The notes beneath the pieces are model-generated. The model had not been told where the DNA came from. It made no database searches and saw only the letters and a list, made by a program, of their open reading frames with translations. 64,000 nucleotides of DNA from Burkholderiales bacterium (GTDB taxonomy: Bacteria > Pseudomonadota > Gammaproteobacteria > Burkholderiales > Burkholderiaceae_C). The stretch covers positions 1-64,000 of the forward strand of contig CANJJE010000001.1 of assembly GCA_947474755.1 (NCBI GenBank), read 5' to 3'. A program made the translations under genes and the position numbers. Of this stretch, positions 1 through 11,442 are shown piece by piece (positions within the stretch are counted from its first letter, which is position 1; each line of letters begins with the position of its first letter).

Positions 1-215
1 ACCGTGTGGCCGTGGGCCATGAACAGTCGCGCCCAGTGGTGCGCGCCGGAGCACGCCTCCATGCCGATCACGCACGGCGGCAGCGCAGCGATCAGCTCGT
101 GCAGCCGAGCGCGAGGCACGCTCGGGCGCACCAGCTCGGGCTTGCCCGCCTCGTTCACCCCGTGCACTGCAAAGACGTTCTTGGCGAGATCGATGCCGAC
201 GTACAAAATGGCCAT
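1..215 (-). mobile_element. IS110-family transposase, N-terminal part (runs off window)
   Basis: The minus-strand frame starts at 215 and is open to the window edge, giving 71 residues. It begins MAILYVGIDLAKNVFAVHG and contains PPCVIGMEACSGAHHWAR. This is the RuvC-like N-terminus of IS110/IS1111 DEDD transposases. Asp9 (GIDLAK) and Glu53 (GMEACSG) are the first two expected catalytic acids; the rest lies outside the window, so intactness cannot be judged. The element's upstream boundary should lie between 216 and the vapC stop at 323. I cannot fix it, because these elements often lack clear terminal repeats. Confidence 0.85.
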
Positions 216-322
216 GGGCTTCCCCTTCCGGATGAGTTGATGAGATTCGCAACCCCATCGTGGCACTCGTTGCCGACCACCGCCACGCGGTCAGTTCGGG
301 ACGGGGAAGTCCCTTCCATTCT

Positions 323-724
323 TTAGGCTCCACAGGGCACACAGCGGAGCCCGAGGTGCTGCTCAAAAGGGTCGAAGTCTCGGTCCGAGTGCAAGAGCTC
401 CAGCTTGTCAACGATGCAGCGCGTTGCGATCACGGTGTCAATGGTCTTGCGCACCGTCAGTCCCAGGGCGCGTAGCCGACGATAGTTGCGTGCAGCCTCA
501 ATGGCCACGTCTTGTCCGCCAAGCGGTACGACGGTCAGGTTCAGCAACATCCGGCGTACTTCGTTGAAGTCCTTGTCCGTTCCGCAGCCTTGCAGCACCT
601 CGGTCAAGATCAAGTCACCTACCGCCAGCGGCACGCTACCCAACAGGGCGTCAAGCTTGTCTGCCTGCGGTGTCGGCGTCCCCCTCAGGTAATCAACCCA
701 GACGCTCGAGTCAACCAGGATCAC
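323..724 (-). CDS. vapC: VapC-type PIN-domain ribonuclease toxin
   Basis: This 133-residue PIN-domain protein is the usual size for VapC. It starts MILVDSSVWVDYLRG; the acidic metal-binding set expected for PIN nucleases is visible as Asp5, Glu42, Asp96 and Asp114/Asp116. Family knowledge says such toxins cleave RNA, often initiator tRNA or rRNA; the target here is unknown. The start codon overlaps the stop of the upstream vapB by 4 nt (721-724), the usual translational coupling of a type II toxin-antitoxin pair. It sits immediately next to an IS110 transposase, which suggests mobility. Confidence 0.88.
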   Translation of the reverse strand: MILVDSSVWVDYLRGTPTPQADKLDALLGSVPLAVGDLILTEVLQGCGTDKDFNEVRRMLLNLTVVPLGGQDVAIEAARNYRRLRALGLTVRKTIDTVIATRCIVDKLELLHSDRDFDPFEQHLGLRCVPCGA

Positions 725-915
725 TTGTCGCGCCTCATGGCGTCCAAGTCACCTTGCCATTGAACCTTGCCGCGAAGCCGGCGCACCTCCGCTTGTCGGC
801 TCATCTGCAAGAGGGTCCGAAGTCCAAGCTCCACAGCCTCCTTCTTGCTCCTGGCTCCTGTGGCCTTCAAGGCGTCTGCCATGAGCTTGTCGTCGATCAC
901 GATATTCGTGCGCAT
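721..915 (-). CDS. vapB: VapB-type antitoxin
   Basis: This 64-residue antitoxin starts MRTNIVIDDKLMADALKATG, a short ribbon-helix-helix-like DNA-binding N-terminus. A charged C-terminal tail, which in this family wraps the toxin, follows. A GGAGA ribosome binding site precedes the ATG by 5 nt. It lies directly upstream of vapC with a 4-nt overlap. The complex probably represses its own promoter through the ATGT/ACAT dyad just upstream. Confidence 0.87.
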   Translation of the reverse strand: MRTNIVIDDKLMADALKATGARSKKEAVELGLRTLLQMSRQAEVRRLRGKVQWQGDLDAMRRDK

Positions 916-933
916 GTGTATCTCCGCTCAGAA

Positions 934-943
934 ATGTACACAT
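934..943 (-). promoter_or_regulatory. Candidate vapBC operator
   Basis: The dyad ATGTACACAT lies 19 nt upstream of the vapB start. A related ATGTGTA half-site recurs across the start codon (about 914-920). A TAGAAT hexamer on the minus strand (rc of 942-947) could be the -10 element, so a bound repressor would cover the promoter. The call rests on pattern and position only. Confidence 0.4.
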
Positions 944-1181
944 TCTATGGTTCAGCGAGTGAAGCCTGACACCTCGCTCAACTGAACCGGACCCGCTACG
1001 GTACTTGCCTCGGCAGCCCGCTGAGCTTCAACGTCAGGCCTCGCAGGGCTTCCACCGCTGCACAGTTCCAGGTAAGCCAAGCGTCGGCGGCTGGACATGG
1101 GCACGTGGAGCAGGCAGATCAGTACTCAACTGATGCACGCGCGCATCGTTTGGCAACTGCACAAGAGAGCGGTGTCCGGCC

Positions 1182-1889
1182 CTAGATCGACATCCTGGAC
1201 CGCACGCCCTCGGCGGCCATGTCCTTGCCGCGTCCGCGCTGGATGATCTCGCCGCGCTCCATCACGATGTACTGATCCGCCAGCTCGGCGGCGAAGTCGT
1301 AGAACTGCTCCACCAGCACGATGGCCATTTGCTGCCCGGGGGTCATGCCGCGATCGGCCAGCATGCGGATCACCCGGCCGATGTCCTTGATGACACTGGG
1401 CTGGATGCCTTCGGTCGGCTCGTCGAGGATCAGCAGCTTCGGCCCCGCGGCCAGCGCCCGCGCGATCGCAAGCTGCTGTTGCTGGCCGCCCGAAAGGTCA
1501 CCGCCGCGGCGGTTGCTCATCTGCCTGAGCACCGGGAACAGCTCGAAGAGCTGCGGCGGAATCGGTGTGCTGCCGCTCTTGTAGGCCAGGCCCATGCGCA
1601 GGTTTTCCTCGACCGTCAGCCGACCGAAGATCTCGCGGCCCTGCGGCACGTAGCCGACGCCCTTGCGCACCCGCTCGTAGGGCGGGTCGCGGGTGATCGC
1701 CGCGCCATCGAGCGTGATGCTGCCGGTCTTCACCGGCACCACACCCATCAGGCTCTTCAGCAGCGTGGTCTTGCCCACGCCATTGCGGCCCAGGATCACC
1801 GTGACTTCACCGAGCTTCGCTTCGAAACCGACGTTGCGCAGGATGTGCGAGCCACCGTAGTACTGGTTGACGCCTTCGACCTTCAGCAT
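1182..1889 (-). CDS. urtE: Urea ABC transporter ATP-binding protein UrtE
   Basis: This cytoplasmic ATPase of a branched-chain-amino-acid-type (HAAT) importer is the last gene of urtABCDE. It has 235 residues with the start placed at MLKVEGVNQYYGGSH, where homologues begin; the open frame extends 9 codons further upstream. It carries a Walker A motif (GRNGVGKTT), signature LSGGQQQQLAIARAL, Walker B LLILDEPTEG and the H-loop region. The combination with urtA-D and the sequence style identify the urea system and not a Liv transporter. A 78-nt gap holding an intergenic repeat separates it from urtD. No urease genes follow; a toxin-antitoxin pair and an IS110 transposase do. Confidence 0.93.
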   Translation of the reverse strand: MLKVEGVNQYYGGSHILRNVGFEAKLGEVTVILGRNGVGKTTLLKSLMGVVPVKTGSITLDGAAITRDPPYERVRKGVGYVPQGREIFGRLTVEENLRMGLAYKSGSTPIPPQLFELFPVLRQMSNRRGGDLSGGQQQQLAIARALAAGPKLLILDEPTEGIQPSVIKDIGRVIRMLADRGMTPGQQMAIVLVEQFYDFAAELADQYIVMERGEIIQRGRGKDMAAEGVRSRMSI

Positions 1890-1896
1890 GTCAAGC

Positions 1897-1966
1897 CTTC
1901 CGCCGGGCCGTCCCAAGGAAGGCGGCAGCCCCCTCGGGGGGTAGCGAACGCAGTGAGCTTGGGGGC
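1897..1966 (-). repeat. GC-rich intergenic repeat with dyad (Burkholderiales type)
   Basis: The urtD-urtE gap contains a GC-rich block with a CCCCCTCGGGGGG core. It is followed on the plus strand by GTAGCGAACGCAGTGAGC and TTGGGGGC, and flanked by GGCGGCAG and CCGCCGGGCCG. I recognise the general pattern, a CCCCGAGGGGG core next to a short GC-rich arm, from intergenic repeats seen across Comamonadaceae and Leptothrix-group genomes. No second copy was noticed in this window. It can fold on the mRNA between two co-transcribed genes. Confidence 0.55.
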
Positions 1967-1967
1967 T

Positions 1968-2858
1968 TCATCTGCCAAGATAGACCTCCACGACCTTCTC
2001 GTTGGCCTGCACCTCGCTCAGCAGTCCCTCGGCCAGCACGCTGCCTTCGTGCAGCACAGTGACTTTCTTGCCGTTTCTGCCGTGTTGCGTCAGCTCGCCG
2101 ATGAACTTCATGTCGTGCTCGACCACGACCAGCGAGTGGTTGCCTTCCAGCGACAGGAACAGCTCGGCGGTGCGCTCGGTCTCCTCGTCGGTCATGCCGG
2201 CGACCGGCTCGTCGAGCAGCAACAGCTTCGGGTCCTGCATCAGCAGCATGCCGATCTCCAGCCACTGCTTCTGGCCGTGGCTCAGCAGGCCGGCCGTGCG
2301 TTGGGCGCTGTCCTGCAGGTGGATCAGCGTCAGCATCTCGGCGATGCGGTCGAGTTGTTCGCCACTGAGCCGGAAGAACATCGACGCGCGCACACCGCGA
2401 TCGGCACGCAGCGCGAGTTCCAGGTTCTCGAAGACGCTCAGCTGTTCGAACACCGTGGGTTTCTGGAACTTGCGACCGATGCCGATCGACGCGATCTCGT
2501 TCTCGCGCAGACGCAACAGGTCGATGGTCGAGCCGAAGAAGGCCTTGCCCAGATCCGGCCGCGTCTTGCCTGTGATCACATCCATCATCGTTGTCTTGCC
2601 GGCACCGTTCGGTCCGATGATGCAGCGCAACTCACCGGCGCTGATGCTCAGCGTCAACGCATTCAGTGCCTTGAAGCCGTCGAAGCTGACGGTGATGTCG
2701 TCGAGGTACAGGATGGCGCCGTGCGTCACATCGAGCGTCCCCGGCGGATGCACACGGCCATAGCTCGACTCGCGTCCACCCGATCCGCTCACTGCAGCCG
2801 GCCGCCCCTGCTTCGCGCGGCGGATGTCGGCGCCGGCCTTCATCAGATCCGGGGTCAT
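1968..2858 (-). CDS. urtD: Urea ABC transporter ATP-binding protein UrtD
   Basis: This is the second ATPase of the urea importer (296 residues). Walker A GPNGAGKTT, signature LSHGQKQWLEIGMLL, Walker B LLLLDEPVAGM and VVVEHDM (H-loop) are present in order, as in LivG-type proteins. The ATG at 2858 overlaps the urtC stop by 4 nt (ATGA). About 50 poorly conserved residues precede the ABC domain (which begins near GAILYLDDITVSFDG). A short insertion, roughly five residues (LTQHGRNGKK), lies just after the H-loop histidine compared with what I recall of the family. Confidence 0.92.
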   Translation of the reverse strand: MTPDLMKAGADIRRAKQGRPAAVSGSGGRESSYGRVHPPGTLDVTHGAILYLDDITVSFDGFKALNALTLSISAGELRCIIGPNGAGKTTMMDVITGKTRPDLGKAFFGSTIDLLRLRENEIASIGIGRKFQKPTVFEQLSVFENLELALRADRGVRASMFFRLSGEQLDRIAEMLTLIHLQDSAQRTAGLLSHGQKQWLEIGMLLMQDPKLLLLDEPVAGMTDEETERTAELFLSLEGNHSLVVVEHDMKFIGELTQHGRNGKKVTVLHEGSVLAEGLLSEVQANEKVVEVYLGR

Positions 2859-3976
2859 GACGGTTCGTTCTTCTTGCGGCGAAGCAGGCCGATGATGCCG
2901 TTCGGCAGGAACAGCGTGACTGCGATGAACAAGGCCCCCAGGAAGTAGAGCCAGAACTCGGGAAAGGCCTGAGTGAACCAGCTCTTGGCGCCGTTGACGA
3001 AGAAGGCGCCGACGATGGGCCCGATCAGCGTGCCGCGGCCACCGACGGCCGTCCAGATGGCGATCTCGATGCTGGCAGCCGGGCTCATTTCGCCGGGATT
3101 GATGATGCCGACCTGCGGCACGTACAGCGCCCCGGCGACGCCGCACATCACCGCCGAGATGACCCAGATCGTCAGCTTGTATTTCAGCGGGTCGTAGCCG
3201 GTGAACATGACCCTCGTCTCGGCATCGCGGATGGCCTGCAGCACCCGACCGAACTTGCTGGTGACCAGCCAGCGGGCGAACAGGAAGAAGCCGATCAGCG
3301 TCAGTCCGGTGAGCACGAACAGCGTCATGCGCATCGACGGCGTGGCGATCGGCATGTCGAGAATGCGCTTGAAATCGGTGAAGCCGTTGTTGCCGCCGAA
3401 GCCCGTCTCGTTGCGGAAGAACAGCAGCATCGTCGCGAAGGTCATGGCCTGCGTGATGATCGAAAAATAAACACCCTTGATGCGCGAGCGGAAAGCGAAG
3501 AAGCCGAAAACGAAAGCCAGCAGGCCGGGCACCAGCACCACGAGCAGCATCTGCGCGATGAACGAATCGCTCACGGCCCATGCCCACGGGAATTCCTTCC
3601 AGTTCAGGAAGACCATGAAGTCAGGCATTGGCATGCGGTACTGCCCATCGCTGCCGATCTGCCGCATCAGGTACATGCCCATCATGTAGCCGCCGAGTGC
3701 GAAGAACACGCCGTGGCCGAGCGACAGGATGCCGGTGTAGCCCCAGATCAGATCCATCGCCAGCGCGCAGATCGCGTAGCACATGATCTTGCCGATCAGT
3801 TGCACCGCGTAGTCGGACAGGTGAAGCGGGTTGCCCGCCGGCACCAGAAGGTTCAGCACTGGCGCCAGCACGGTGACGATGACGATCGCACCGAACACCG
3901 CCGACCAGCTCTTGCCGGTGAGCAAGCTCCTCGATGGCACCGCGACCGGAGCGACGTCTGGCATCACGGCACTCAT
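2855..3976 (-). CDS. urtC: Urea ABC transporter permease UrtC
   Basis: This 373-residue inner-membrane permease of the LivM type has many hydrophobic helices. It contains the family segment DLIWGYTGILSLGHGVFFALGGY and a later GVAGALYVPQVGIINPGEMSP. It forms the translocation path with UrtB. It overlaps urtB by 4 nt upstream and urtD by 4 nt downstream, so the block urtB-urtC-urtD is translationally coupled. Length fits the family. Confidence 0.93.
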   Translation of the reverse strand: MSAVMPDVAPVAVPSRSLLTGKSWSAVFGAIVIVTVLAPVLNLLVPAGNPLHLSDYAVQLIGKIMCYAICALAMDLIWGYTGILSLGHGVFFALGGYMMGMYLMRQIGSDGQYRMPMPDFMVFLNWKEFPWAWAVSDSFIAQMLLVVLVPGLLAFVFGFFAFRSRIKGVYFSIITQAMTFATMLLFFRNETGFGGNNGFTDFKRILDMPIATPSMRMTLFVLTGLTLIGFFLFARWLVTSKFGRVLQAIRDAETRVMFTGYDPLKYKLTIWVISAVMCGVAGALYVPQVGIINPGEMSPAASIEIAIWTAVGGRGTLIGPIVGAFFVNGAKSWFTQAFPEFWLYFLGALFIAVTLFLPNGIIGLLRRKKNEPS

Positions 3977-5562
3977 GTTTCAGCACTCCGGCCCTTCATC
4001 GCGAAGATGCCCTGCGGCCGCTTCTGGATGAAGATCACGATGAAGACGAGCACCATGATCTTGGCGAGGACGGCGCCCTGCCAGCCTTCGAGCAACTTGT
4101 TCAGGATGCCCAGACCGAGCGCGGCATACACCGTGCCGGCGAGCTGCCCGACACCGCCGAGCACGACGACCATGAACGAGTCGACGATGTAGCTCTGGCC
4201 CAGGTCGGGGCCGACGTTGCCGATCTGCGACAGCGCACAGCCGGCGAGGCCGGCGATGCCCGAGCCGAGCGCAAACGCATAGGTGTCGATGCGCGCGGTG
4301 TTGACGCCCATGCAGGCCGCCATCTTGCGGTTCTGCGTCACGCCGCGAACAAACAGGCCCAGGCGCGAGCGTGCGATCAGCAGCGAGACGCCGGCCAGCA
4401 CCAGCAGCGAGAACGCGATGATCGCGATGCGGTTGTACGGCAGGGTCAGGTTGCTCATGGCCTCCACACCGCCCGAGAGCCATGCCGGGTTTTCGACCGG
4501 GACGTTCTGCGCACCGAAGATCGTGCGTGCGCCCTGCTGCAGGATCAGGCTGATGCCCCAGGTCGCGAGCAGCGTTTCGAGCGGTCGGCCATACAGCCAG
4601 CGGATCACGCTGCGCTCGAGCACCGCACCGACCAGCGCCGCGGCCAGGAACGAGGCCGGTATGGCGAGCAGCACGTAATAGTCGAACGCACCCGGCAGAT
4701 AAGCCCTGACCAGGTTCTGGACCACATAGGTCGCGTAAGCGCCGATCATCATCAACTCGCCGTGCGCCATGTTGATCACGCCCATCAGGCCGTAGGTGAT
4801 CGCGAGGCCCAGTGCCACCAGCAGCAGTATCGAGCCAAGGCTCGCGCCGGTGAAGATCACGCCCAGACGCTCGCCCCAGGCGAGCCGCGACTCGATCTTG
4901 CCGAGTGCGATCCCGATCGCAGTGCTCACCTCGGGGTCTGTCTCGACCTTCTGGCGGTCGAGCAGCAGGGTCTTGGTCACGGGTGTTCCGCTGTCGCCGA
5001 GCGATGCGGCTGCTTCCAGCCGCCTGGCCCTGTCGGCGCTGCCCAGCAGCAGCGCGGCGCGCAGTGCCGCGAGCGCCTCCTTGATGGCTGGCACCGTCTC
5101 GGTTGCATACGCTTTTTCGATCAGCGGCAGCTTCGAGCCGTCGGGATCGCCTTGCAGCGTCTTCACTGCTTCGGCGCGTACCTTCGTGTCGGTCGAAAAG
5201 AGCTTGATGGAAGCAAGCGCCGCATCGAGCACGCTGCGCATCTCGTTGTTGTTGATCACGTCCTCGGCTGTCTCGGGCACCGCCATCTCGGCAGCGGTGA
5301 CAGGATCAAAGCCCTGACCGTCCTTCATCACGAAAACAGCGGTGTCGGTGAACTTGACCGCGTCTTCCGACAAGGCCTGGATCAGCGCGACGGTTCTCTC
5401 ATCGGCCCCGTCGAGGACGGTGTTCAGCGCGCTGATGCGCGACTCGTTGTCGCCGACGACGATCGCTCGCGCCTGCGCCGACGTCAATGCCGATGCCGGC
5501 AACGCGCACAGCATCATGGACATCAGCAACAGCAGCGACTTCAGGAGCGATGTGACGGGCAT
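3973..5562 (-). CDS. urtB: Urea ABC transporter permease UrtB
   Basis: This 529-residue LivH-type permease has a signal-like N-terminus (ending near LCALPASALT). A soluble region of about 200 residues, probably periplasmic and typical of UrtB but absent from LivH, follows. The membrane part begins near LGSILLLVALGLAITYGLMG and contains NMAHGELMMIGAYATY. Length matches UrtB (about 520-540). It lies 108 nt from urtA, a gap containing a strong stem-loop, and overlaps urtC by 4 nt. Confidence 0.93.
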   Translation of the reverse strand: MPVTSLLKSLLLLMSMMLCALPASALTSAQARAIVVGDNESRISALNTVLDGADERTVALIQALSEDAVKFTDTAVFVMKDGQGFDPVTAAEMAVPETAEDVINNNEMRSVLDAALASIKLFSTDTKVRAEAVKTLQGDPDGSKLPLIEKAYATETVPAIKEALAALRAALLLGSADRARRLEAAASLGDSGTPVTKTLLLDRQKVETDPEVSTAIGIALGKIESRLAWGERLGVIFTGASLGSILLLVALGLAITYGLMGVINMAHGELMMIGAYATYVVQNLVRAYLPGAFDYYVLLAIPASFLAAALVGAVLERSVIRWLYGRPLETLLATWGISLILQQGARTIFGAQNVPVENPAWLSGGVEAMSNLTLPYNRIAIIAFSLLVLAGVSLLIARSRLGLFVRGVTQNRKMAACMGVNTARIDTYAFALGSGIAGLAGCALSQIGNVGPDLGQSYIVDSFMVVVLGGVGQLAGTVYAALGLGILNKLLEGWQGAVLAKIMVLVFIVIFIQKRPQGIFAMKGRSAET

Positions 5563-5579
5563 GCTTCAAGGGATCCTTG

Positions 5580-5628
5580 CGGGGCACGGACAAAGCGGGG
5601 CGCGCGCCGCCACCCGTCGCGTGCCCCG
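5580..5628 (-). promoter_or_regulatory. Stem-loop between urtA and urtB
   Basis: A 9-bp perfect inverted repeat (CGGGGCACG / CGTGCCCCG) encloses a GC-rich loop that itself contains GGCGCGCGCC. It lies 42 nt past the urtA stop. No T-run follows, so it is not a classical terminator. Such structures after a binding-protein gene usually stabilise that part of the transcript or limit read-through, giving more binding protein than permease. That role is inferred. Confidence 0.5.
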
Positions 5629-5670
5629 ACTGAGCTCTGCACCGCAGGCGCGGCGCAGAGGCTGTGCCGA

Positions 5671-6954
5671 TTACTTCTTCGCCGACAGGTCGGGCTCGTC
5701 CTTCTTGCCCTTGTTCTCCGGGATGAACGGGCTCCACGGCTGGGCCTTGACCGGGCCTGGCGTCTTCCACACGACGTTGAACTGACCATCGGCCTTGATC
5801 TCGCCGATGAACACGCTCTTGTGCAGGTGGTGGTTCTTCTCGTCCATCTTGGAGGTGATGCCGCTGGGCGCCGTGAAGGTCTGGCCGGCCATGGCCGCAA
5901 TGACCTTGTCGGTGTCGGTGCTGCCGGCCTTCTTGACGGCCTGCGCCCACATGTTGAAGCCGATGTAGGTGGCTTCCATCGGGTCGTTGGTCAGCGGTTT
6001 GTCCTTGTGCCCGGCGATGCCCTTGGCCTTGGCGTATTCGCTCCACTTCTTGATGAATTCGGTGTTCGCCGGCGCCTTGATCGACTGGAAGTAGTTCCAG
6101 GCCGCCAGGTGACCCACCAGCGGCTTGGTGTCGACGCCGCGAAGTTCTTCTTCACCCACCGAGAAGGCCACCACCGGCACGTCCTTGGCCTTCAGGCCGG
6201 CGTTGCCGAGTTCCTTGTAGAAAGGCACGTTGGAGTCGCCGTTGATGGTCGAGACCACCGCCGTCTTGCCACCAGCCGCGAACTTCTTGATGTCTGCAAC
6301 GATGGTCTGGTAATCGCTGTGGCCGAACGGGGTGTACTTCTCGTCGATGTCCTCGTCCTTCACGCCCTTGCTCTTCAGGAAGGCACGCAGGATCTTGTTG
6401 GTCGTGCGCGGGTACACGTAGTCGGTGCCCAGCAGCACCCAGCGCTTGGCGCCGCCGCCGGCCTTGCTCATCAGGTACTCGACCGCAGGAATGGCCTGCT
6501 GGTTCGGCGCCGCGCCGGTATAGAAGACGTTCTTCGAGAGTTCCTCACCCTCGTACTGGACCGGGTAGAAAAGCAGGCTGTTGAGTTCCTCGTAGACCGG
6601 CAGCACCGACTTTCGGCTGACGCTGGTCCAGCAGCCGAAGGTGACGACGACCTTGTCCTGGCCGATCAGTTGCTTGGCCTTCTCGGCGAACAGCGGCCAG
6701 TTCGAGGCCGGGTCGACCACCACGGGCTCGAGCTTCTTGCCGAGCAGGCCGCCCTTGGCGTTGATTTCGTCGATCGCCATCAGCACCGTGTCCTTGAGCA
6801 CGGTCTCCGAAATCGCCATCGTGCCTGACAGCGAGTGCAGCACGCCGACCTTGATGGTGTCGGCGGCACTCGCCATGGAGCTGAAGCCGAGGGCAGCCAC
6901 GGCCATCGCAATGGCTGTGAGTGACATGCCGAGCTGGCGGCGGGATGTGTTCAT
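5671..6954 (-). CDS. urtA: Urea ABC transporter substrate-binding protein UrtA
   Basis: This periplasmic urea-binding protein has about 427 residues with the start set at MNTSRRQLGMSLTAIAMAV. That ATG is preceded by AGGAGA at good spacing and begins an N-terminal signal peptide cleaved near ASAAD. The frame opens 13 codons earlier without comparable support. The mature part (DTIKVGVLHSLSGTMAISET) is of the Peripla_BP_5 type and matches UrtA over its length. It heads the operon; expression in other bacteria is nitrogen-controlled (NtrC/sigma-54), but I found no convincing -24/-12 element here. Confidence 0.94.
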   Translation of the reverse strand: MNTSRRQLGMSLTAIAMAVAALGFSSMASAADTIKVGVLHSLSGTMAISETVLKDTVLMAIDEINAKGGLLGKKLEPVVVDPASNWPLFAEKAKQLIGQDKVVVTFGCWTSVSRKSVLPVYEELNSLLFYPVQYEGEELSKNVFYTGAAPNQQAIPAVEYLMSKAGGGAKRWVLLGTDYVYPRTTNKILRAFLKSKGVKDEDIDEKYTPFGHSDYQTIVADIKKFAAGGKTAVVSTINGDSNVPFYKELGNAGLKAKDVPVVAFSVGEEELRGVDTKPLVGHLAAWNYFQSIKAPANTEFIKKWSEYAKAKGIAGHKDKPLTNDPMEATYIGFNMWAQAVKKAGSTDTDKVIAAMAGQTFTAPSGITSKMDEKNHHLHKSVFIGEIKADGQFNVVWKTPGPVKAQPWSPFIPENKGKKDEPDLSAKK

Positions 6955-7141
6955 GGGTGGTCTTCTCCTGTGGGTTGTTCGGTCGTCCGGCAAGTCCGCA
7001 CCGTCTTGCAGACTTGCGTGCGCCGCAGGTTACGCACGCGACCGGGCCAGCGGAATACGCCCGATGGCGTACATGTGACCGGGAACTGTCCCGACTTCGC
7101 TGCGCAATTCGTGGAGTCGACGTGCATCAGCAAAAAGCTGT

Positions 7142-10438
<3,297 letters not shown>

Positions 10439-10650
10439 GTTTTTTCGGTGCCGTGGAGCACCAGGCCGCACAACAGAAGGTCACGGCTTTCGGATGACCG
10501 CACCGGGCAGCCTCCCTGACGTACCCCACAGCAGTGGCAAGGGAAACAGGGCGTTTCATCTCGGCGCGATGAGCCTGTTGCGTGCGCCGCAGCGCGCGTG
10601 CATCTTTCGGTAGAGTGCAGCGTGTCCCCCATCGCCTTCGCGCCAGAGCC

Positions 10651-11433
10651 ATGCTGTTCCTTCTGTCCCCCGCCAAGACGCTCGATTACGACACCCCCGC
10701 GCACGTTTCCGGCGTCACCACGCCGCAGTTCGTCTCCCAATCGGCCGAACTGATCAACCTGCTGAAGTCGAAGAGCGTTGCCGACATCGCGGCGCTGATG
10801 GATCTGTCCGAGCCGCTCGCTGCCTTGAATGTCGGCCGCTATGGCGTGTGGAGCCCGCGCTTCACTGCGAAGAACAGCAAGCCGGCTGTGATGGCCTTCA
10901 ATGGCGACGTCTACGAAGGCCTCGATGCGTCCTCGCTGGGCGAGGCGGACCTCGAATGGGCCCAAGAGCACCTGCTCATCCTGTCGGGGTTGTACGGCGT
11001 GCTGCGTCCGCTCGACAAGATGCAGCCCTACCGGCTCGAAATGGGCACTGCGCTGGCGAACGCACGGGGCAGCAGCCTGTACGCCTACTGGGGCGACACG
11101 CTGGCGCAGCACATCAACCAGCGGATGAAGTCCGATCCGTCGCCGGTGATCGTCAACCTGGCCTCGCAGGAGTATTTCAAGGCAGTCCGGCCTACGCCGA
11201 ACAGCCACTGGCTGAAGCCACGCGTGGTCGAGTGCGTGTTCGAGGACTGGAAAGCCGGGCAGTACAAGGTCATCAGCTTCTTCGCCAAGCGAGCCCGTGG
11301 CCTGATGGCGCGCCATGCGATCACGCAGAGGGTGCAGACGCCGCAGGGACTGCAGAGCTTCGACGCAGAAGGCTATTCGTTCGATGCAGCCGCGTCCGAG
11401 CCGCACCGGCTGGTCTTCCGACGCAAGCTCTGA
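10651..11433 (+). CDS. yaaA: Peroxide stress protein YaaA (UPF0246/DUF328)
   Basis: This 260-residue protein is full length for the YaaA family, starting MLFLLSPAKTLDYDTP and ending with the conserved EPHRLVFRRKL. In E. coli, YaaA limits intracellular iron and protects DNA during H2O2 stress; it binds DNA. The start at 10651 gives the family N-terminus; the frame opens 23 codons earlier without homology. The next gene begins 9 nt downstream, so they probably form an operon. Confidence 0.93.
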   Translation: MLFLLSPAKTLDYDTPAHVSGVTTPQFVSQSAELINLLKSKSVADIAALMDLSEPLAALNVGRYGVWSPRFTAKNSKPAVMAFNGDVYEGLDASSLGEADLEWAQEHLLILSGLYGVLRPLDKMQPYRLEMGTALANARGSSLYAYWGDTLAQHINQRMKSDPSPVIVNLASQEYFKAVRPTPNSHWLKPRVVECVFEDWKAGQYKVISFFAKRARGLMARHAITQRVQTPQGLQSFDAEGYSFDAAASEPHRLVFRRKL

Positions 11434-11442
11434 GCGGCCTTC

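Noticed and set aside
3934-6828. A 964-codon open frame on the plus strand
   Set aside because: It is antisense to urtA, urtB and urtC, which have clear homology. High G+C removes stop codons from the opposite strand, and the translation is rich in His, Arg and Gln with no known domain.
6955-7137. A sigma-54 (-24/-12) promoter for the urt operon
   Set aside because: Several GG...GC pairs were tried, but none has the required 10-nt spacing together with TGGCA/TTGC context.
10440-10470. A terminator after dnaE2
   Set aside because: A T-run is present, but the GGTGC/GCACC hairpin comes after it on the plus strand, so the order is wrong for termination.
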